Shown piece by piece: positions 23,806-36,800 of a stretch of 64,000 nt of DNA. The stretch is from Neckera pumila (lineage: Eukaryota > Streptophyta > Bryopsida > Hypnales > Neckeraceae). The notes beneath the pieces were generated by a model that saw only the letters and a program-made list of their open reading frames with translations, did not search any database and was not told the DNA's origin. The DNA lies in assembly GCA_963969595.1 (NCBI GenBank), contig OZ018409.1:31881282-31945281 (forward strand). The letters run 5' to 3'. Position 1 is the first letter of the stretch; the number at the start of each line of letters is the position of its first letter. The position numbers and the translations under genes were made by a program.

Positions 23806-26028
23806 TACTTCTTAACTTCAAACTAAGATTTCTATTACTTTTTAGAAAGAAAAAAAATGGATTACACGTCAAATCTCAAATCTAGGTGCTTTCTATGCAA
23901 ACTTTTATGGACATTTGAAAGTTCTACCCTTGACTTCTATAATAATTGATCTATTTTCACTCCATCAAGCATAACTTTTACATATAAATTCCAAATTAGG
24001 CAAATTATAATTTTTTGGAATTAAAATTTGAAAAAAAATACTCTCTCAGATTTTTATAATAAAATTCATGATACATAGCTCATTACGGCTCTTCAAACAC
24101 TCAACAAACCAAAAAATACATGTCATGAAGGGAAAAAAAAGGCTATCTCTTATCCTCCTCCTTTATTCATCTAAGCAAGGGAACTTTAACCCATACTACT
24201 TCACGTGGAGTAGGTTTCAACTAGTGGTATTTTTTTCCTCCACAACTCTATCCATATCTCCTACATAGAGTTACAATCATTCAAATTCCAAAAGAAAAGT
24301 AAAACAAGCTTTACATTTTGTTTCAATACTTAACCAGATCTAAATAAAATATGAAACTATCTCAAAAGCAAAAAAAAGTAGAGAATAGAACTACACAATT
24401 GATGAATAGAGGCAATAAAAGCCTCATGAAAGCAAGTTGTGGACTTAGTTGTGGAATTAGTCGCCAAGTTGTGGACTTAGTTGATTGATTTTTTGCCACC
24501 CAATTTGGTCTAGGTTTTGAGCTTCATTGGACTTGTCGAGTGACATGGGTGGCTTGCGGCTTTGCACTGCTAGTGAGATACGCAAAAAAGTTGTTCAACT
24601 AACCTACCACCTATTCTCTTTCTAAGCTATGATAAGATGTAAGACACTTGAGATAGGTTATAAACTCTATCATTGATATAAATTCTAGTTCTTACCATGG
24701 GCCCTCCCTTTTATCTCCATTCATTTTTTTGAATGAGCTCAATCGAACCTTAATCAAAATAACAATAATATATATTTTATACGGAGTATAACAAAACAAT
24801 TTGCAGAGTGAAACGTATTGTTTTCTTCAATGTACCAAATGCATTTGTCTGTGTACAAACAATTAATATATCAAGGCTAGGATAAATGCTAGCTTTCAAA
24901 TACTTATGTGATTCAACTTCAACTTTATAACTAATCTTACAAAGGTTCAAAGAATATGAAACAATTCAGGTCAAGGTAACTAAACCATTTTCAAATCCTT
25001 CTAGGAGTTCACCTCCGTGTGTTAAGATAAACTTACTTATGATAGGCACCTAAGAAATGACCCATTAAGTCTTACATCAACCCTTGGCAGATTTTTTTAA
25101 TAAATGAGATTAGGACTACATTAGGTCAGTAGCCAAAAGCAATGCCTTGAAAAATGGTGATGGAGTTATTAGTAATTGTTTTAGGAACTTCTATCTTTTG
25201 AATGTAAATTCATCAAAGCAAGTGATTTTTTTATTCCTTCATGTTGTAGTCATGTTAAGAAATAGTGAAGCCATGTTAGGAAAATATTGCGATTGCTTTG
25301 GGTGGTAGGATGACCATAATGCATATAGTTTTTGATGGTTTTGGGATAATCTAGAGACTCTTTTAGGCCAATCAGACAACACACTTCAAAAATTCATAAG
25401 AAATTCATAATTTGTCAAAAAAATGCAATTGCTCTCTTCATTTTCTCCAATTGTCTTTCGTCTTCATATAGAAAAAAATCTGAATCTTTTTGCTAATTGC
25501 ATTATGGCAAAACACTCATTCTGCCTGTCATATGCTGGTAGGTTTTATCAAGAATCAATACTACCTTGCTGTTCCTCTAGTACTTTCATGAAGTCAAACT
25601 CCTTCAAATTGCAAATTAGAGCATTGCTACCTACTCACTAGGAAGCTTCCTAGCTTGGCTAAAGTGTGGCCAGTGAGGAAAAAGTGGTCCACCACGGACC
25701 CAACCAAGGGAAAAAAGAGCCTGATCATGACACAAATGGCTTTGGAAACTATAAAACCCTGTCTCCACCATGGTTGTTGACTCGAGGAAGATCTTGCCAA
25801 TTTTTTGGATAATAGGCCGTAACCTCATTTTTTACATATTTTTTAATGGGTTGGCATGTTGATTTGCTCATCCATTTGCATGGTCATTAATGCACAAATA
25901 TTTTTTGAATTTGGCATGTTCTTTAGGTGGGAATAATTGGGGTGTCAACTCAGTCATAACGAACCCGGGAGCTCCAAAGAGTTGACCACCCCATTCCTCG
26001 AGCCATATTTGGAAGAAATGGGTGGCGA
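23806..26028. other. AT-rich intergenic DNA
   Basis: No gene or element ends could be supported. Short palindromic words such as GGAAGCTTCC (about 25642) occur. Confidence 0.4.
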
Positions 26029-26030
26029 TA

Positions 26031-26448
26031 AGGTAGGAAGCTCTAAAAGCGACTAGCTTCTTCAAGTCAACCTTACAAAATGGTACTGAATAGATATGAG
26101 TTGGTCTTTAAATAGACCACTTTAGTCATTGATTACCCCCCCCCCCAAAAAAAGTACTCTTTATTGCAAGAGCCAATCATTGGCCTTGATTTCCTCAAAT
26201 CACTTTAGAAGTTGTAAGTGGACGCATTTTTGGAGACCTAGGGTCACAAATAAGTACCTACAACAGAAATCTTAGAAAATTCTTAACTAATTCAAAAACG
26301 CTTCAAAAAATAAACCACTTGGGTTACGTTCTTCATCCATTTTTCTTTCTCTTGAAAATGAATGAAAAATATTTTTTCGTAGGTTTCATGCAAACCTACG
26401 AAAAAGGCGGACCAGTCCTTCAATGGTCGCTTTTAGAGCATCCTACCT
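26031..26448. mobile_element. TA-flanked MITE, AGGTAGGA family (empty relative of the nad6-bearing copy)
   Basis: The ends are 25-bp imperfect inverted repeats, AGGTAGGAAGCTCTAAAAGC on the left and GCTTTTAGAGCATCCTACCT on the right. TA flanks both ends (26029-26030, 26449-26450). The length is 418 bp with no coding capacity. Read in reverse, its whole length matches the element at 61036-61695, which has an additional mitochondrial insert. A C-run lies near 26140. Confidence 0.8.
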
Positions 26449-26519
26449 TACTCTTAGCTGGTAAGTGGTTACTCTTTACGCTCCTCCTCCTTAATTTGCT
26501 TCTTTAATGAGCTTCTTAA

Positions 26520-27330
26520 TTTGAATTTCAGTTTCTGGTTGTCGAAGTTAGTTGTGCTAAACTGACGGAGCTCTGCTCCGCAAGTGTAGCATCATTCCCA
26601 GCGAGGGAACGGGAAGTTATTCAATCGACTGCATGCGATCGAGAACAGCAGTCCAACTAATTTGCGAATTGACGGATCTGAGGACGGTGATCGACCCTCT
26701 GCTAGCTGGGATTGCAGTTAATTAAGCATGCAGTGATTGCGTCCCTGATGTAACTCAGGCTTGACAGGACAGACAGGGGACTTAAAGGAGCCATGATGGG
26801 AAGCCAGGACTGCAAGCCCACTGAAGCTAAATAAATTCAAGTCGCAGCCAGACCAACGTCGGTCCAGACTTTGCTAAGTTACTATAATGCGGCACAGCTA
26901 GCTGCAGCTAGCAGCAGCCCATTGATTGAGCCAAAGACTCCAGACAGCAGGAGCTCCAGGAGGAGGACCTGCTCGAATTTCAGTGATCGAACGCTACTGT
27001 AGCTTTGAACAAACAATCCCAGTTCCCAGTTCCCAGTTGCAGGGATGTCGATCGTCGTCCTTTGGGTTTTGTTTTATGGCCTTAATAACTCTTCCCACAG
27101 ATGGTTGTTACCACTCATCCAGGACAGAGCACAGCAGGCCTTAACGTACTGCAGCTTAAGAAATCATTCGATGTCACTGGTCAAGATCAGAACGGACGGC
27201 TGGGTACGTGACGGACGGGAGGCGCACCACATCGATCACTCCTTTCAAATTTCGAAAATCAGCCGCGTGGGCTCCGGCTGATCGAGATACACGGCGGTGG
27301 GCACCTCCAAAACTGCCACTTTTTTTGCTT
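26520..27330. other. GC-richer island without a supported ORF
   Basis: About 800 bp of balanced composition stands out in AT-rich DNA. It contains a perfect 16-bp palindrome GCTAGCTGCAGCTAGC (26897-26912) and a triplicated CCCAGTT (about 27018-27037). No open frame looks like protein and no splice-consistent exon chain was found. It could be an isolated promoter, a noncoding RNA locus or a degraded gene. Confidence 0.4.
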
Positions 27331-27674
27331 ACCTTGTGTGCCTTGTTTACTAGTATCAGACTGGTCAAATTTTCATGTTTTTCTTGTTGTTGGCACTTGA
27401 AAGGGGGTTCCAACGCACCAAATAACGCAACATTTGGATACCATGTGCAAAAGTTATGAAGTAACGAAAGTTTGGTTCTAAAATAGTTTCTTCCACATAG
27501 ATATGTAATTGATTTTCGAGATGTACAAGGAGTGAAGATGGCGGTTTAGGGTCAGTGGCACATATAGGAGTGCCCACCTTTACTTAACAAAGGTAGAATA
27601 GCCCATCATGGATAGAATTTGGAGTTTGCCCTCGTGCCATTGTTGAACTTTAAAAAATATATCTATATTTCCGT

Positions 27675-27960
27675 GGCCAATTTCATTAAAATGGCGGTAT
27701 TCCTAGTGCCATATTTTACTTGTGCCATTTTTTTCAGACCACATGCTTTGAACATCTAAAACAGGTATAGATTTCACACATCTAGGAATTATATAGATTT
27801 CAGAATAGTCATTCGAAAAATCTAAGATTGATATAGATTTCAGATATCTAGAACATATGTAGATTTTAAAATGTAGGACGATTGTAGATTTCAGAACTGC
27901 CATTCTCAATTGAAATATGCGTCATTGTAACGGAATAACGCCATTTTAATGAAATTGACC
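27675..27960. mobile_element. MITE with about 30-bp terminal inverted repeats and internal degenerate repeats
   Basis: The left end CAATTTCATTAAAATGGCG and right end CGCCATTTTAATGAAATTG are inverted copies, and the flanking bases extend the match to about 30 bp. The interior consists of loosely repeated TATAGATTTCA and CATCTAG words every 35-60 bases. No coding capacity. Confidence 0.75.
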
Positions 27961-28814
27961 ATTTTCCCTTATAGAGAGAAGTGCAAGAAACCGCAAGAAC
28001 TATTGAAATTATCTTTTTTTCGAAAAGTGTAAATTTGTTATGAATTTTTGAAGTGTACTACTTGTTGTCATCCAAAAGAGTCTATAGACTACAATACCCC
28101 CAAACCAACAAAAATTCTATCCATAGTAGTCATCTTACTCACCTATAGCAATCACAATATTTCCCAACATGGTTCCAACATAAAGGTCACGACTTGCAAT
28201 GAATTAAAATTCAAAAAGGTGGAAGTTCCGATTGTAGTCACTAATTGTTAATCACTCCATTATTTACCGTCACCTAGAACATTAATTGTGGCCACTCCCT
28301 GAATTTAATGTAGCCCGAATCTGATTTATTTCAAAAGTATTGTAATAGGTCATTCCCTAGGTGTTTGGAATGGATCGATTCTACCGTAGTACTTGAGTGG
28401 ATATTAGGTTGGATTAACACCTAAGAGTTTGGGGGATGCTAATGTAGATTTGAATGGTAATGGCAAAATAAATTATGGTATGAATAGAATCTAGACATTA
28501 GATTTTCATTCTTTGCAAGTTTTCATTTCATTCCCATCTCTACATGAGCTCATTGACAACCTTGTACAATACCTAGAAGTATTTAATGATTAACTAGTCA
28601 TATTGTCGAAAAATAGATAGAAATTGCTTTTTCAATATATTTGAGTGTCCTTCATCCGTTTCTTGTAGCTCCAATACTAAGATCTTGAAACACTCATAAT
28701 CCAAATAGTGGATGTTAACTCTCTGACCCTCTATTGCCTAACCAACCACATATGGTTGATCTAATATTTCAAGCTCGTTTTGGTGTGGGCAATTAAATTT
28801 CCTTGACCATTCAA
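27961..28814. other. AT-rich intergenic DNA
   Basis: Nothing identified. Confidence 0.4.
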
Positions 28815-29725
28815 CCTCTAAAGGCCCAAGGCCTTTTTTTTGCCAAAAAACACCTAAATTTGCCATTTTTATAGCAAAGAGTAAAAAAAGTTCAAAAATG
28901 TATTTTTTCCACATCTAACCAGATGATCTTACACTTAACTAGTATGAGATTGTGTGGAAAAAATTTCAGAATCTTTGACTGCATAGATTGCAAGATATCT
29001 ACATTTAAAGTGAAAAAACAAGTATTTTAGCACACTGTGGGAATAGATTTTAAGACTTTGAACATTTTTAACTTAAATTTTTTGCACTACAGAGTTTCGA
29101 ACTTTAAATCTTTGCAGACTAAATTGAGTTGAGAATCTAGGAAAAATAAAAAAATTTTAAATTTTCATTTTCATTACTAAAAAAAACTGTTAAGTAGAAG
29201 TAGGTACAAGATAGAAGGAATATCTAAAATATTAATATCTTGTATATGGAATTAAAAAGCATAAATTCCAATAGTGAGATTGTCTAGCAAAAAAACTAAA
29301 CCTTGTGGAACTTTTTTTTGGGGTTTTTTTAAAAAATTGCATTCAGAAATGAATCCTACAAGTCATTTTTTTTAGAAAGATGCTCCAAGTGCCCAAAAAA
29401 CAAAATTGTCCATAACTTTTTCATAACAAATCCAAATGAAATGAATCAAAGCTTTCAAATAGAAAACAATATAATCTATAAGAAAAAAAAAAAAAAAAAA
29501 AAAAAGTTAAATTATTTTTTTGCTGCCCCCCGTCCCTTGTTTTGAGCTTATTTGGGCATAACTTTTGTTCTCGGGCACTGACTGAAAAAAATATATATAT
29601 TCCCACAAAGCTTAGCAGTATTTTTATCTTCTAAAAAGTTTTGGAAAATCACGACAAAAATTCAGCCCGTAGATACCTACCCAAAATCCCGCTTGTCTCC
29701 TGAAGGGACAATGGGCTTTTAGGGG
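28815..29725. mobile_element. TTAA-flanked piggyBac-like MITE (degenerate left end)
   Basis: The right end is ...TTTTAGGGG followed by TTAA (29726-29729). The left end, CCTCTAAAGGCCC, is preceded by TCAA, a one-base variant of TTAA. The length of 911 bp matches the other full copies. The interior shares GATATCTTGCAATCTATGC-like and GGGCATAACTTTTG-like words with the copies at 37903, 52421 and 59087. Non-autonomous. Confidence 0.75.
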
Positions 29726-29813
29726 TTAAAAGCTTTTCACAAACAGTAATGAAGGTTACTTTTTTCACTAAAAAGGTAACCATTTGATATTTGAAAGGTT
29801 CCAAAAGTATACC

Positions 29814-30013
29814 CATTACAGAAAATCTAGGCCCTCTATAGGGCCGTAGGATTTCAGCAAATGTGCAATCACAATTGAAATTCCTAAAGGGAACCTTGGC
29901 TGACTATTCACCTTACAGATTGCTTGACATCCTTTTGCGGCTGATATATTTCCTAAATGCACATTCTTATGCATTAATTTAGTCCTATAGAGGGTTGAAA
30001 TGTTTTCTAATGT
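29814..30013. mobile_element. MITE of the CATTA..CCCTC family
   Basis: Inverted ends: CATTACAGAAAATCTAGGCC on the left, and AACCCTCTATAGG near the right end when read in reverse. The length is about 200 bp. It abuts the next element directly. Confidence 0.5.
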
Positions 30014-30259
30014 ATTAGAGGAGAGTCAAGGACAAGGGAGGGCCGCAAGTTATCTAAAGTTCCTGGACTATGGGAACTCGCTACATCGACAGTCTAACAA
30101 GGTCAAGAGAGTGACACATCAAACTACATATATATATACACACACATATATATTTAAATCTTTTCACTTTTTAATTATATATTCTGACAATGTATTGCTG
30201 GTTTGGAGCAAGGGAATAGTCATGAAACGGCATTCCCTTGCCCTCAACTCTCCTCTAAT
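30014..30259. mobile_element. MITE, ATTAGAGGAGAG family
   Basis: Inverted ends: ATTAGAGGAGAGTCAAGG on the left and CCCTCAACTCTCCTCTAAT on the right. The body (GGGCCGCAAGTTATC) resembles the elements at 32588 and 56306. A short TA/CA microsatellite lies inside at about 30127-30150. Confidence 0.7.
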
Positions 30260-31689
30260 GATGTACCATTAGTAAAAGAGTAAAGCTTGCAAATTTTACT
30301 TCATTTTCTAACTTTGAGCAAAGTTTGCCAATTTCATTTGAGTTTGAAATTTAAAAAATTCTACTTATCCATTTTGCTTTGAAAATGGTTGCAATGGAAA
30401 GAGTAAAGTGTTTTCATGATTTTCACCATTAAAAATTTAAATATGCAAGTGTTGATTTGGAATTATTTGCGATTTCTACTTATAAAAAAATTGCATTTTA
30501 ACAATTGCAAAGTGGATTTGAACTTAAGGTTTTGGGAAGTGCATTATTTTTGCGCTAATTTCATTTCTAATTATTTAGGTCACCTCCATTTCAGAAAAAA
30601 TCTTATATACAAATTTCTCAAACATTTTGGACAGGGGCACCATACTAAAAATAGGATATTTACATTTCTCTTGTTACAATCTCAGAACTTGTATGTAATT
30701 TCACACTTAAAACTAGTAATAAGCAAACTTTTTAAACATCTCTATATGGCTAGATTTTGAAAAAAAAATTCTTCATTGGAGATAACTATAAGCCTATGCT
30801 CTATTTTTATAGGAAAAAACACTTAGAAAGGCTTAGGCACTTGGAGGTTAAAAGGGGGTAGTAACACTACAACAATTGGAAGGTTTGAATTAGATAGTGG
30901 TTCCAACTTGCGAATCAGATTTTTATATTTGCTAATACTGGTAACATTGCAAAGTTTGCTAAGGAAATTCTTAATTGACATTGTTTATCCTTAAAGAAAA
31001 TTTTGTATCTAGGCTTGGGTCAAACTTCATGAGATATCTACATTAAAACACACAATTCAAATTTTTTATACTTTTCACATGTAGTAATGTCTGTCTAAAA
31101 TTTAATCTCACTTTATCATAATTAAAAACATCAAATTCAATTTTATAGGAATTTTTAAACATTTTTTGTAAAAATCATAGTAATTATAAAAATGCTTAAA
31201 ATGGTATGAATTTTTTAACAAAAATGAAAATAATCGTCACAAACATCATGGTGTAATTGATGTACTCCTTGAACTCACACCAAGAGAAATTCAATAGAAA
31301 AAAATCAAAACGGGGGTATTTTGAACTTTCGAGAAACTATCTTCAAAGTGTTATAAAAATTACAATTTTGACAATTTTGAAAAAAATCAAACGTAGTAGG
31401 AAGTAGATTATTGGAGCTACATTTTCTTAGTTAAGATTAAAATTATTTAAAATGAAGAGCAATTTGAAGATACAAGTTCTAACTTTCAAAATGCCCGTGG
31501 AGCTTGTAATGTCCTTCACGGGTTAAATTCACATTCTTTGTAGCAGTGAAGGAGATTTGGTAGAAGTTTTACTAAATTTATCTACAAGTGTAAACTTTGG
31601 TCCTCCAACACTTGATCAGTTCACATCTCTACTTTCAAATTTCAAAATGGACTCTTTGTGTAAGTATAAGGTAGATCAATCCATTTTCG
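30260..31689. other. AT-rich intergenic DNA
   Basis: Several open frames occur by chance in AT-rich DNA; none resembles a protein family. Nothing identified. Confidence 0.4.
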
Positions 31690-31915
31690 CCAACTATCTA
31701 TTTCCCTCATCCTACTTTGGACCCCAATTCCACCACAAAATTCATCCAAATTTGTTCATTATTATGACAAAACCAATGCGGTCATGCCCAGTTTTTTTTC
31801 TCTGGAATTTAAGTGTCGTGGCACACTCAAACTAGTTTAATTCCTCGGGACCATCCTTCATTCCTAGCATGGTGATTACTACTATGCAAAACAAAGACAC
31901 TGGTTCATGCTACAA
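31690..31915 (+). repeat. Dispersed repeat, inverted copy of 38845-39070
   Basis: This segment matches the reverse complement of the segment near 38,845-39,070. Shared words on opposite strands include CATCCTACTTT, ACAAAATTCATCCAAATTTG, GGACCATCCTTCATTC and GCAAAACAAAGAC. The two copies flank the hAT relic. Confidence 0.75.
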
Positions 31916-32587
31916 GGGGTAATGTATCAATCCTATATTGGTGAATCCTTAATTGTTAATAGATACATGGAAAGGCGGTTATGGACTGTTAACATGATGT
32001 TTATGATTCCACTTTGTAGGTGGTTCCGTAATTTAAGGACAAATCACTTCAAAAATTTACATAAATCACAATTTTAATTGGAAATTATAATTCCACTTGG
32101 GTTTGATTTGTAAAACAAGTGCACACCTTTGAAAAATATGCGTCCCTCTTGGAGTTGGCCTTAAGATATTCAGATTGCAAATCAAGGTGGTAATAGGTTT
32201 GTCTACCTTAACCCTCGAGCATCCAATCGCCTCAAATCTGGCCTTCCAAAATTGAAAGATTTTGACCTTTGACTATTATAATCTTTTCAACGATACGGTC
32301 AAATCATTTGTCCATTTCCCCTCAACTCCATGTTTGTCTTTACTATTGATCGGTATCGTTAGTATTTGTAAATCTCATTGTGGATGACGTTTTGATTGGA
32401 ATGAGTTTAGAAGGGTCTAGATTTTGGTAAACATGCGTTGGGCACTTAGGGTTGAGTTCAATGTTGTCAGATTTGTAATTGTGATTTTACTTAAGTTCAA
32501 TTAGCACTAACTCCCACTTGTGAATTTCATAAGTTTGTAGTTTTATGTGCTAAAAACACTAGAAGTTGTGCTAAAATTTCATATTTC
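31916..32587. other. Intergenic DNA
   Basis: Nothing identified. Confidence 0.4.
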
Positions 32588-32879
32588 ATTAAAAGAGATT
32601 TGAGGCCTCCAAGAGCCCGCAAGTTATCCTGCGTTCCCGCAATATTCCCACGTTGTGGAACGCAGGAAAGCTGCTGGGCTAATGTGGTCGAGAGAGTGCC
32701 ACGTCATTCTCAAAAAAAAAAAAAAAAAAATTTTGCCGAAATTATATTTGGGAGAGAATTTTTTATTTTTATTTTTGAAAAAAAAAAATTCTAGCAGCCC
32801 GTACCGGCTGTTTTCAGATCTAGCGAGATTGGGGAATGGGCCTGAAACGGCCCTCCAATGCCCTCCAATCTCTTCTAAT
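32588..32879. mobile_element. MITE, ATTAGAAGAGAT family
   Basis: The left end ATTAAAAGAGATTTGAGG and right end CCTCCAATCTCTTCTAAT are inverted repeats. The length is 292 bp. It shares GGCCTCCAAGAGCC, CCACGTCATT and GGGCCTGAAACGGCCCTCC with the copy at 56306. Long A-runs lie inside. Confidence 0.8.
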
Positions 32880-32962
32880 GGCTACTCTTAAATTCACATC
32901 CATGCTACTCTTATATTCATGTAGCCAAGAAGAGTACTGGTAGAATTTTTTTTTTTTTTTTT

Positions 32963-33110
32963 TTAACCCCTAAAGGACCGATGTCCCCTCAGCAGTGATC
33001 TTTAAACTGGCTAAATTGTGCCAAGTTTCTACCAAAAAAAAAACTCTGCTAACGGTACATTGTAGAAATGTCTGTATGAAAAAAATTTTGAGCCAAATTT
33101 CAGAGTATGT
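32963..33110. mobile_element. Truncated end of a TTAA-flanked piggyBac-like MITE
   Basis: Begins TTAA then CCCCTAAAGGACCGATGTCC, matching the terminus of the copies at 52421 and 59087. Similarity fades within about 150 bp and no second end is found. It lies next to an A/T run. Confidence 0.6.
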
Positions 33111-33867
33111 ACATTCCCCGGTGGCCGAATTCTCTTTTCATCCAATGTGCCAGTAGCATCCGTCAGCGATTTATTTTTCATCCAGTAGCCGTGGCACGAC
33201 CTAGCCCATGGATCCCGTAGCAGTGGCGGCTGAAGTGAACGGCTCGATGTAGCGCAGACTAGGGTTCTAGTCGTCTTCCCCAACTTGCAGGAGATTAGCG
33301 CCAGGTTCTACAGCTGCACTTGTGTTTTCACATTAATGTCTGTACTTAGTATTCTCGTTTAGCAGTAATGGTCTGGCGTAAGTGACATTCGAATTGTGAG
33401 TGATTCCCCGCATCTTTCAAAACTTTGAAGGCGCCTAGCCGCCTGGCGCGCCACTTCCTTGTGCGCGTCCGATTTCTTCAAGTTTCATGCTGCTGTGGAA
33501 ATCCTGGAGGTTGGAGCTGCTCTCAGTGCTCTGCGTTCTGAGCGCCTGACAATCTCCCGCATTCACTGCATTGTGAAATTGGAGTCTGCTTGTCAATGTG
33601 TGCACAAAGTTTGAGAGTTTTGAATTCCTCATGGCCTGCCTGCCTGAGCGACCGATGGACGATGGTGCGCCACTACTCCGGCTGGCCTTCAACGGCACTA
33701 GCAATTTTGTATTTTGTTCACGCTGGAACTTCGTCTTCTTCACCTTGTTTTCTGTCTTGTGCTTGTGCTTGCGCCTGCAGTGTCGTTGTCATTTTGTTGT
33801 TTGCAATTGCGTTGGTACTGTTGGCCGCGTTGGAATTGTCGTTCGGGTGCAGGTTGGAGCTTTCTTC

Positions 33868-36800
33868 ATGGCGCCGCGACTCAAACTTCCTGAGAACTTT
33901 AGAGTGAGGACATTTGGTTCTAGTCGGAATACTAGTGGCGTCGGGAAGTACTTGCTACCGCGCGCTCCGATCGGGGGTGATGTGGGTTTCGGTGACGGCG
34001 TGCGCGCTCCGATCGTGGGTGCTGCTGCTGTTGGTGATGACGTGACTCATGTGTCAGAGACGCGCCTCTCGCAGTCTCTTCCCGAAGCACTCCGCGACTA
34101 TTCTATTTCAGAGGCCACCGTAGTCTCGCCAGCGACGCCCCAGGTCCCCGATGCTGCTGCGATGGCCCCTGCTCGGAAGAGAAGGAAAACGGCGCAAATG
34201 ATGATCACAAGGCGCTGGCAGGAAGTGTAGTCCTGCAAGTTTGCGTGGGCGGAAGGGGACTTGAACTCGAATGGCGACGTGGTGGTGGTTGTTTGTCGCA
34301 GTTGCACTAGCATTACCGGGAGGCGCAAGGTGATGGTACCAAAGGCGGACAATTTGGAGAAGCACGAGGGCAAGTGCACTTGTAAGGAGGATGGCGTCCC
34401 CTTTGTCCACCTGAAGAAGGGTGATACTTTTGTGAAGACTGATTGCAAGCACCTCCAATTAGTGCAACTGTGGGCAGGGCGGAAGAAATCAGCCACGGTT
34501 GTTGATCAGTTACAGGGAGGTCTTGAAGGCGAGTTGAAGAGAAAGGGAGTCTAGTTCTCAACCTTATTTCACATTTTGAATCACGGTCGTCCTATGTGCG
34601 ACTACGAGCGCCAGCAGAACTTGCTCAGGCAGGTTAAGGTAAGAAGTCTTCCGAGGAAGCATTGGTCGGAGACGACGGGCTAGGAAATGAGTGAGCATAT
34701 TCATGAATCTGTTCTTGGTGCCTTGAAGGGTGTTGTTCAGTCTGCCTCCTATATTTCCCTCAGTGCTGACGAAGTTACAGCAGTGGACAACACTTCTTGG
34801 GTGGGAGTACATGTTTATGCGATGGATCAGTGGGATAGAGTGCCGCACCTGCTGCATCTATCCTGCCTTTCTGAGAGCGGTGGTACTGCAGATAATTTAA
34901 CAGAGGTAATTATGCATGCGTTGATGGGGGAGGGAGGGTTGACGCATGAGGAAATTGCTTGCAAATTGATTTGTTTTGGTTCCGATGGAGTGAGCACATT
35001 TCAGGGCCCTCGGACTGGAGTCACGACTCAAATTCGAGAGAAGTGGTCTCCATTTCTAATCGGCGCTAGTTGTGTTAGTCATCGTCTCAACTTTGTCGTG
35101 GAAACTTTGTCTAAGTTTCCGTTGATTGCACGTCTTGAGGGCCTCTTTCACTCTATATATGCTTATTTCTGCCGCAGCAACAAGCGGCATGCTGAGTTGC
35201 AGAGGCTCGCTGATCTCATGGAAACGAAGGGTAACAAAATGGTTCGTAACGTGGAAACACGCTGGATTTCGGTGAGGAGTCTCGCTGCACGAATTTTCTC
35301 AGAGTACCGCACTTTGCTGGTAAAGATGGGCGTGGACATGACTGGCGGACCTGGTGTGAAGCCTGCTGCAGGGGTTGCCGACAATTTCGACCTCTTGTCC
35401 GATGTAGAGGTGCTCCTGTCCTTGGCTTTGTTTCTTCCGCTAATCAATGCCGTGCACTGCTTGATGAAGCTTTCACAGGCCCGTGATATCTTCATTTGCG
35501 ACTTCTTGCAAGCCGTGAAACTGTGCCAATCTGAACTAAGTCGCATGTTCCTTGATGCAACCACTGCATACAACAAGGTCGACTTTCCTTGTTACACTGA
35601 CTTGGTTTCCCTTTCCAGCAAAGAGATCCCGCTGCAGTGGCAGCAACTGCCTGGAGATACTGGCATTTGTCACTTGTTGTTCAATTTTGAGAAGACTCAC
35701 ATGTTTGCAAGGTGCCATGATAAGCAGACAGGGGCTCATCTCTTTGTGACGCAAGAGGAATACAATCGGTTGCAAGACAATGTGGAGCGACAATTCTCAG
35801 GCAAGCCTCTTCCCCCCTTTTTTTTTGGCAAATTCATTTGTTTGGTGCTTGACTGCTTGGCCTCTATTCTATTGTGCTTCAACTTAGTTTTGCTTCAATG
35901 TTTTGCCTTGTATGTTCATAGTTCTGGATTCATGGTGTATGTTTAGGGGCCTCAATTTTGTCAATTCCAGTCTATGTGTTTTTGCTGGTTCAGTTCATGG
36001 TGGCTTGGCTTCTTCTTTCCCAATTTTTTTTTATTGAAAGCATAAGCAGCTAACGGTGGCTTGGCTTTTTGTTTCCAATTTTTTTTCTTCAAAGCACTGT
36101 AAGCAATTCAACAAGTACAGCTGATGGTACCTGTGCTTTTTGTTTGCCCATTTGTTTTCCTTGAAACTAGGTGGACCTGATGGTACCTTGGCTTCTTCTT
36201 TCCCTGTTTTTTTGGTGAAGCCTGTTAAAGGTCATTGGAACATGGCTTGTTTCCCATTTCTTTTGGTGGAAAGCATGTTCAGGTGGTTCAGGTGGACAAC
36301 TATTCAGCTTACGGTGTTTTGTTTGGGTTTAGGGTTTAGGCTTGCTGACAGTGCAGGTTCAGCTCATGGAGTTGTAGTAGACGTTTCAAGCGCTTAAGTA
36401 GTGTTTGCAGGGATTAAGTGTCTCAAGGGCTTCATATGTGAAAAAATGAGTTGAGTGTTGGAAGCTGCTTTCTTGCTTGACTTTGTGGTCTCATACTACT
36501 TTACTTGAACCTGAGCAGAGATTGCTCAATGCCTCAGTGACGAGCTTGACCGCAGGTTTCCATAGCAGGAGCTCTTGGATGCATTCGGCATCATATATCC
36601 GCAGTACTCGCGGCAAGATGGAGCTGATGCCAGTTTTGGCCATCACTTGGCGGTGCTTAAAGAATTTTTTGCAAGATCAAGAGCGGTTAACAAAGGGCAG
36701 CCATACACTGTTCCAGAAATTTTATCACCGTCCAACTTGGACAATCAGCAGGGCCTCTTCAAGGTGACGATGAAGGCCAATGCTGAGGCAGCGTGTGGCC

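Noticed and set aside
33598..33867. N-terminal extension of the hAT relic
   Set aside because: The frame is open upstream of 33868, but the residues form a hydrophobic Cys/Val-rich stretch unlike a transposase start. The ATG at 33868 begins the basic, Pro-rich region.
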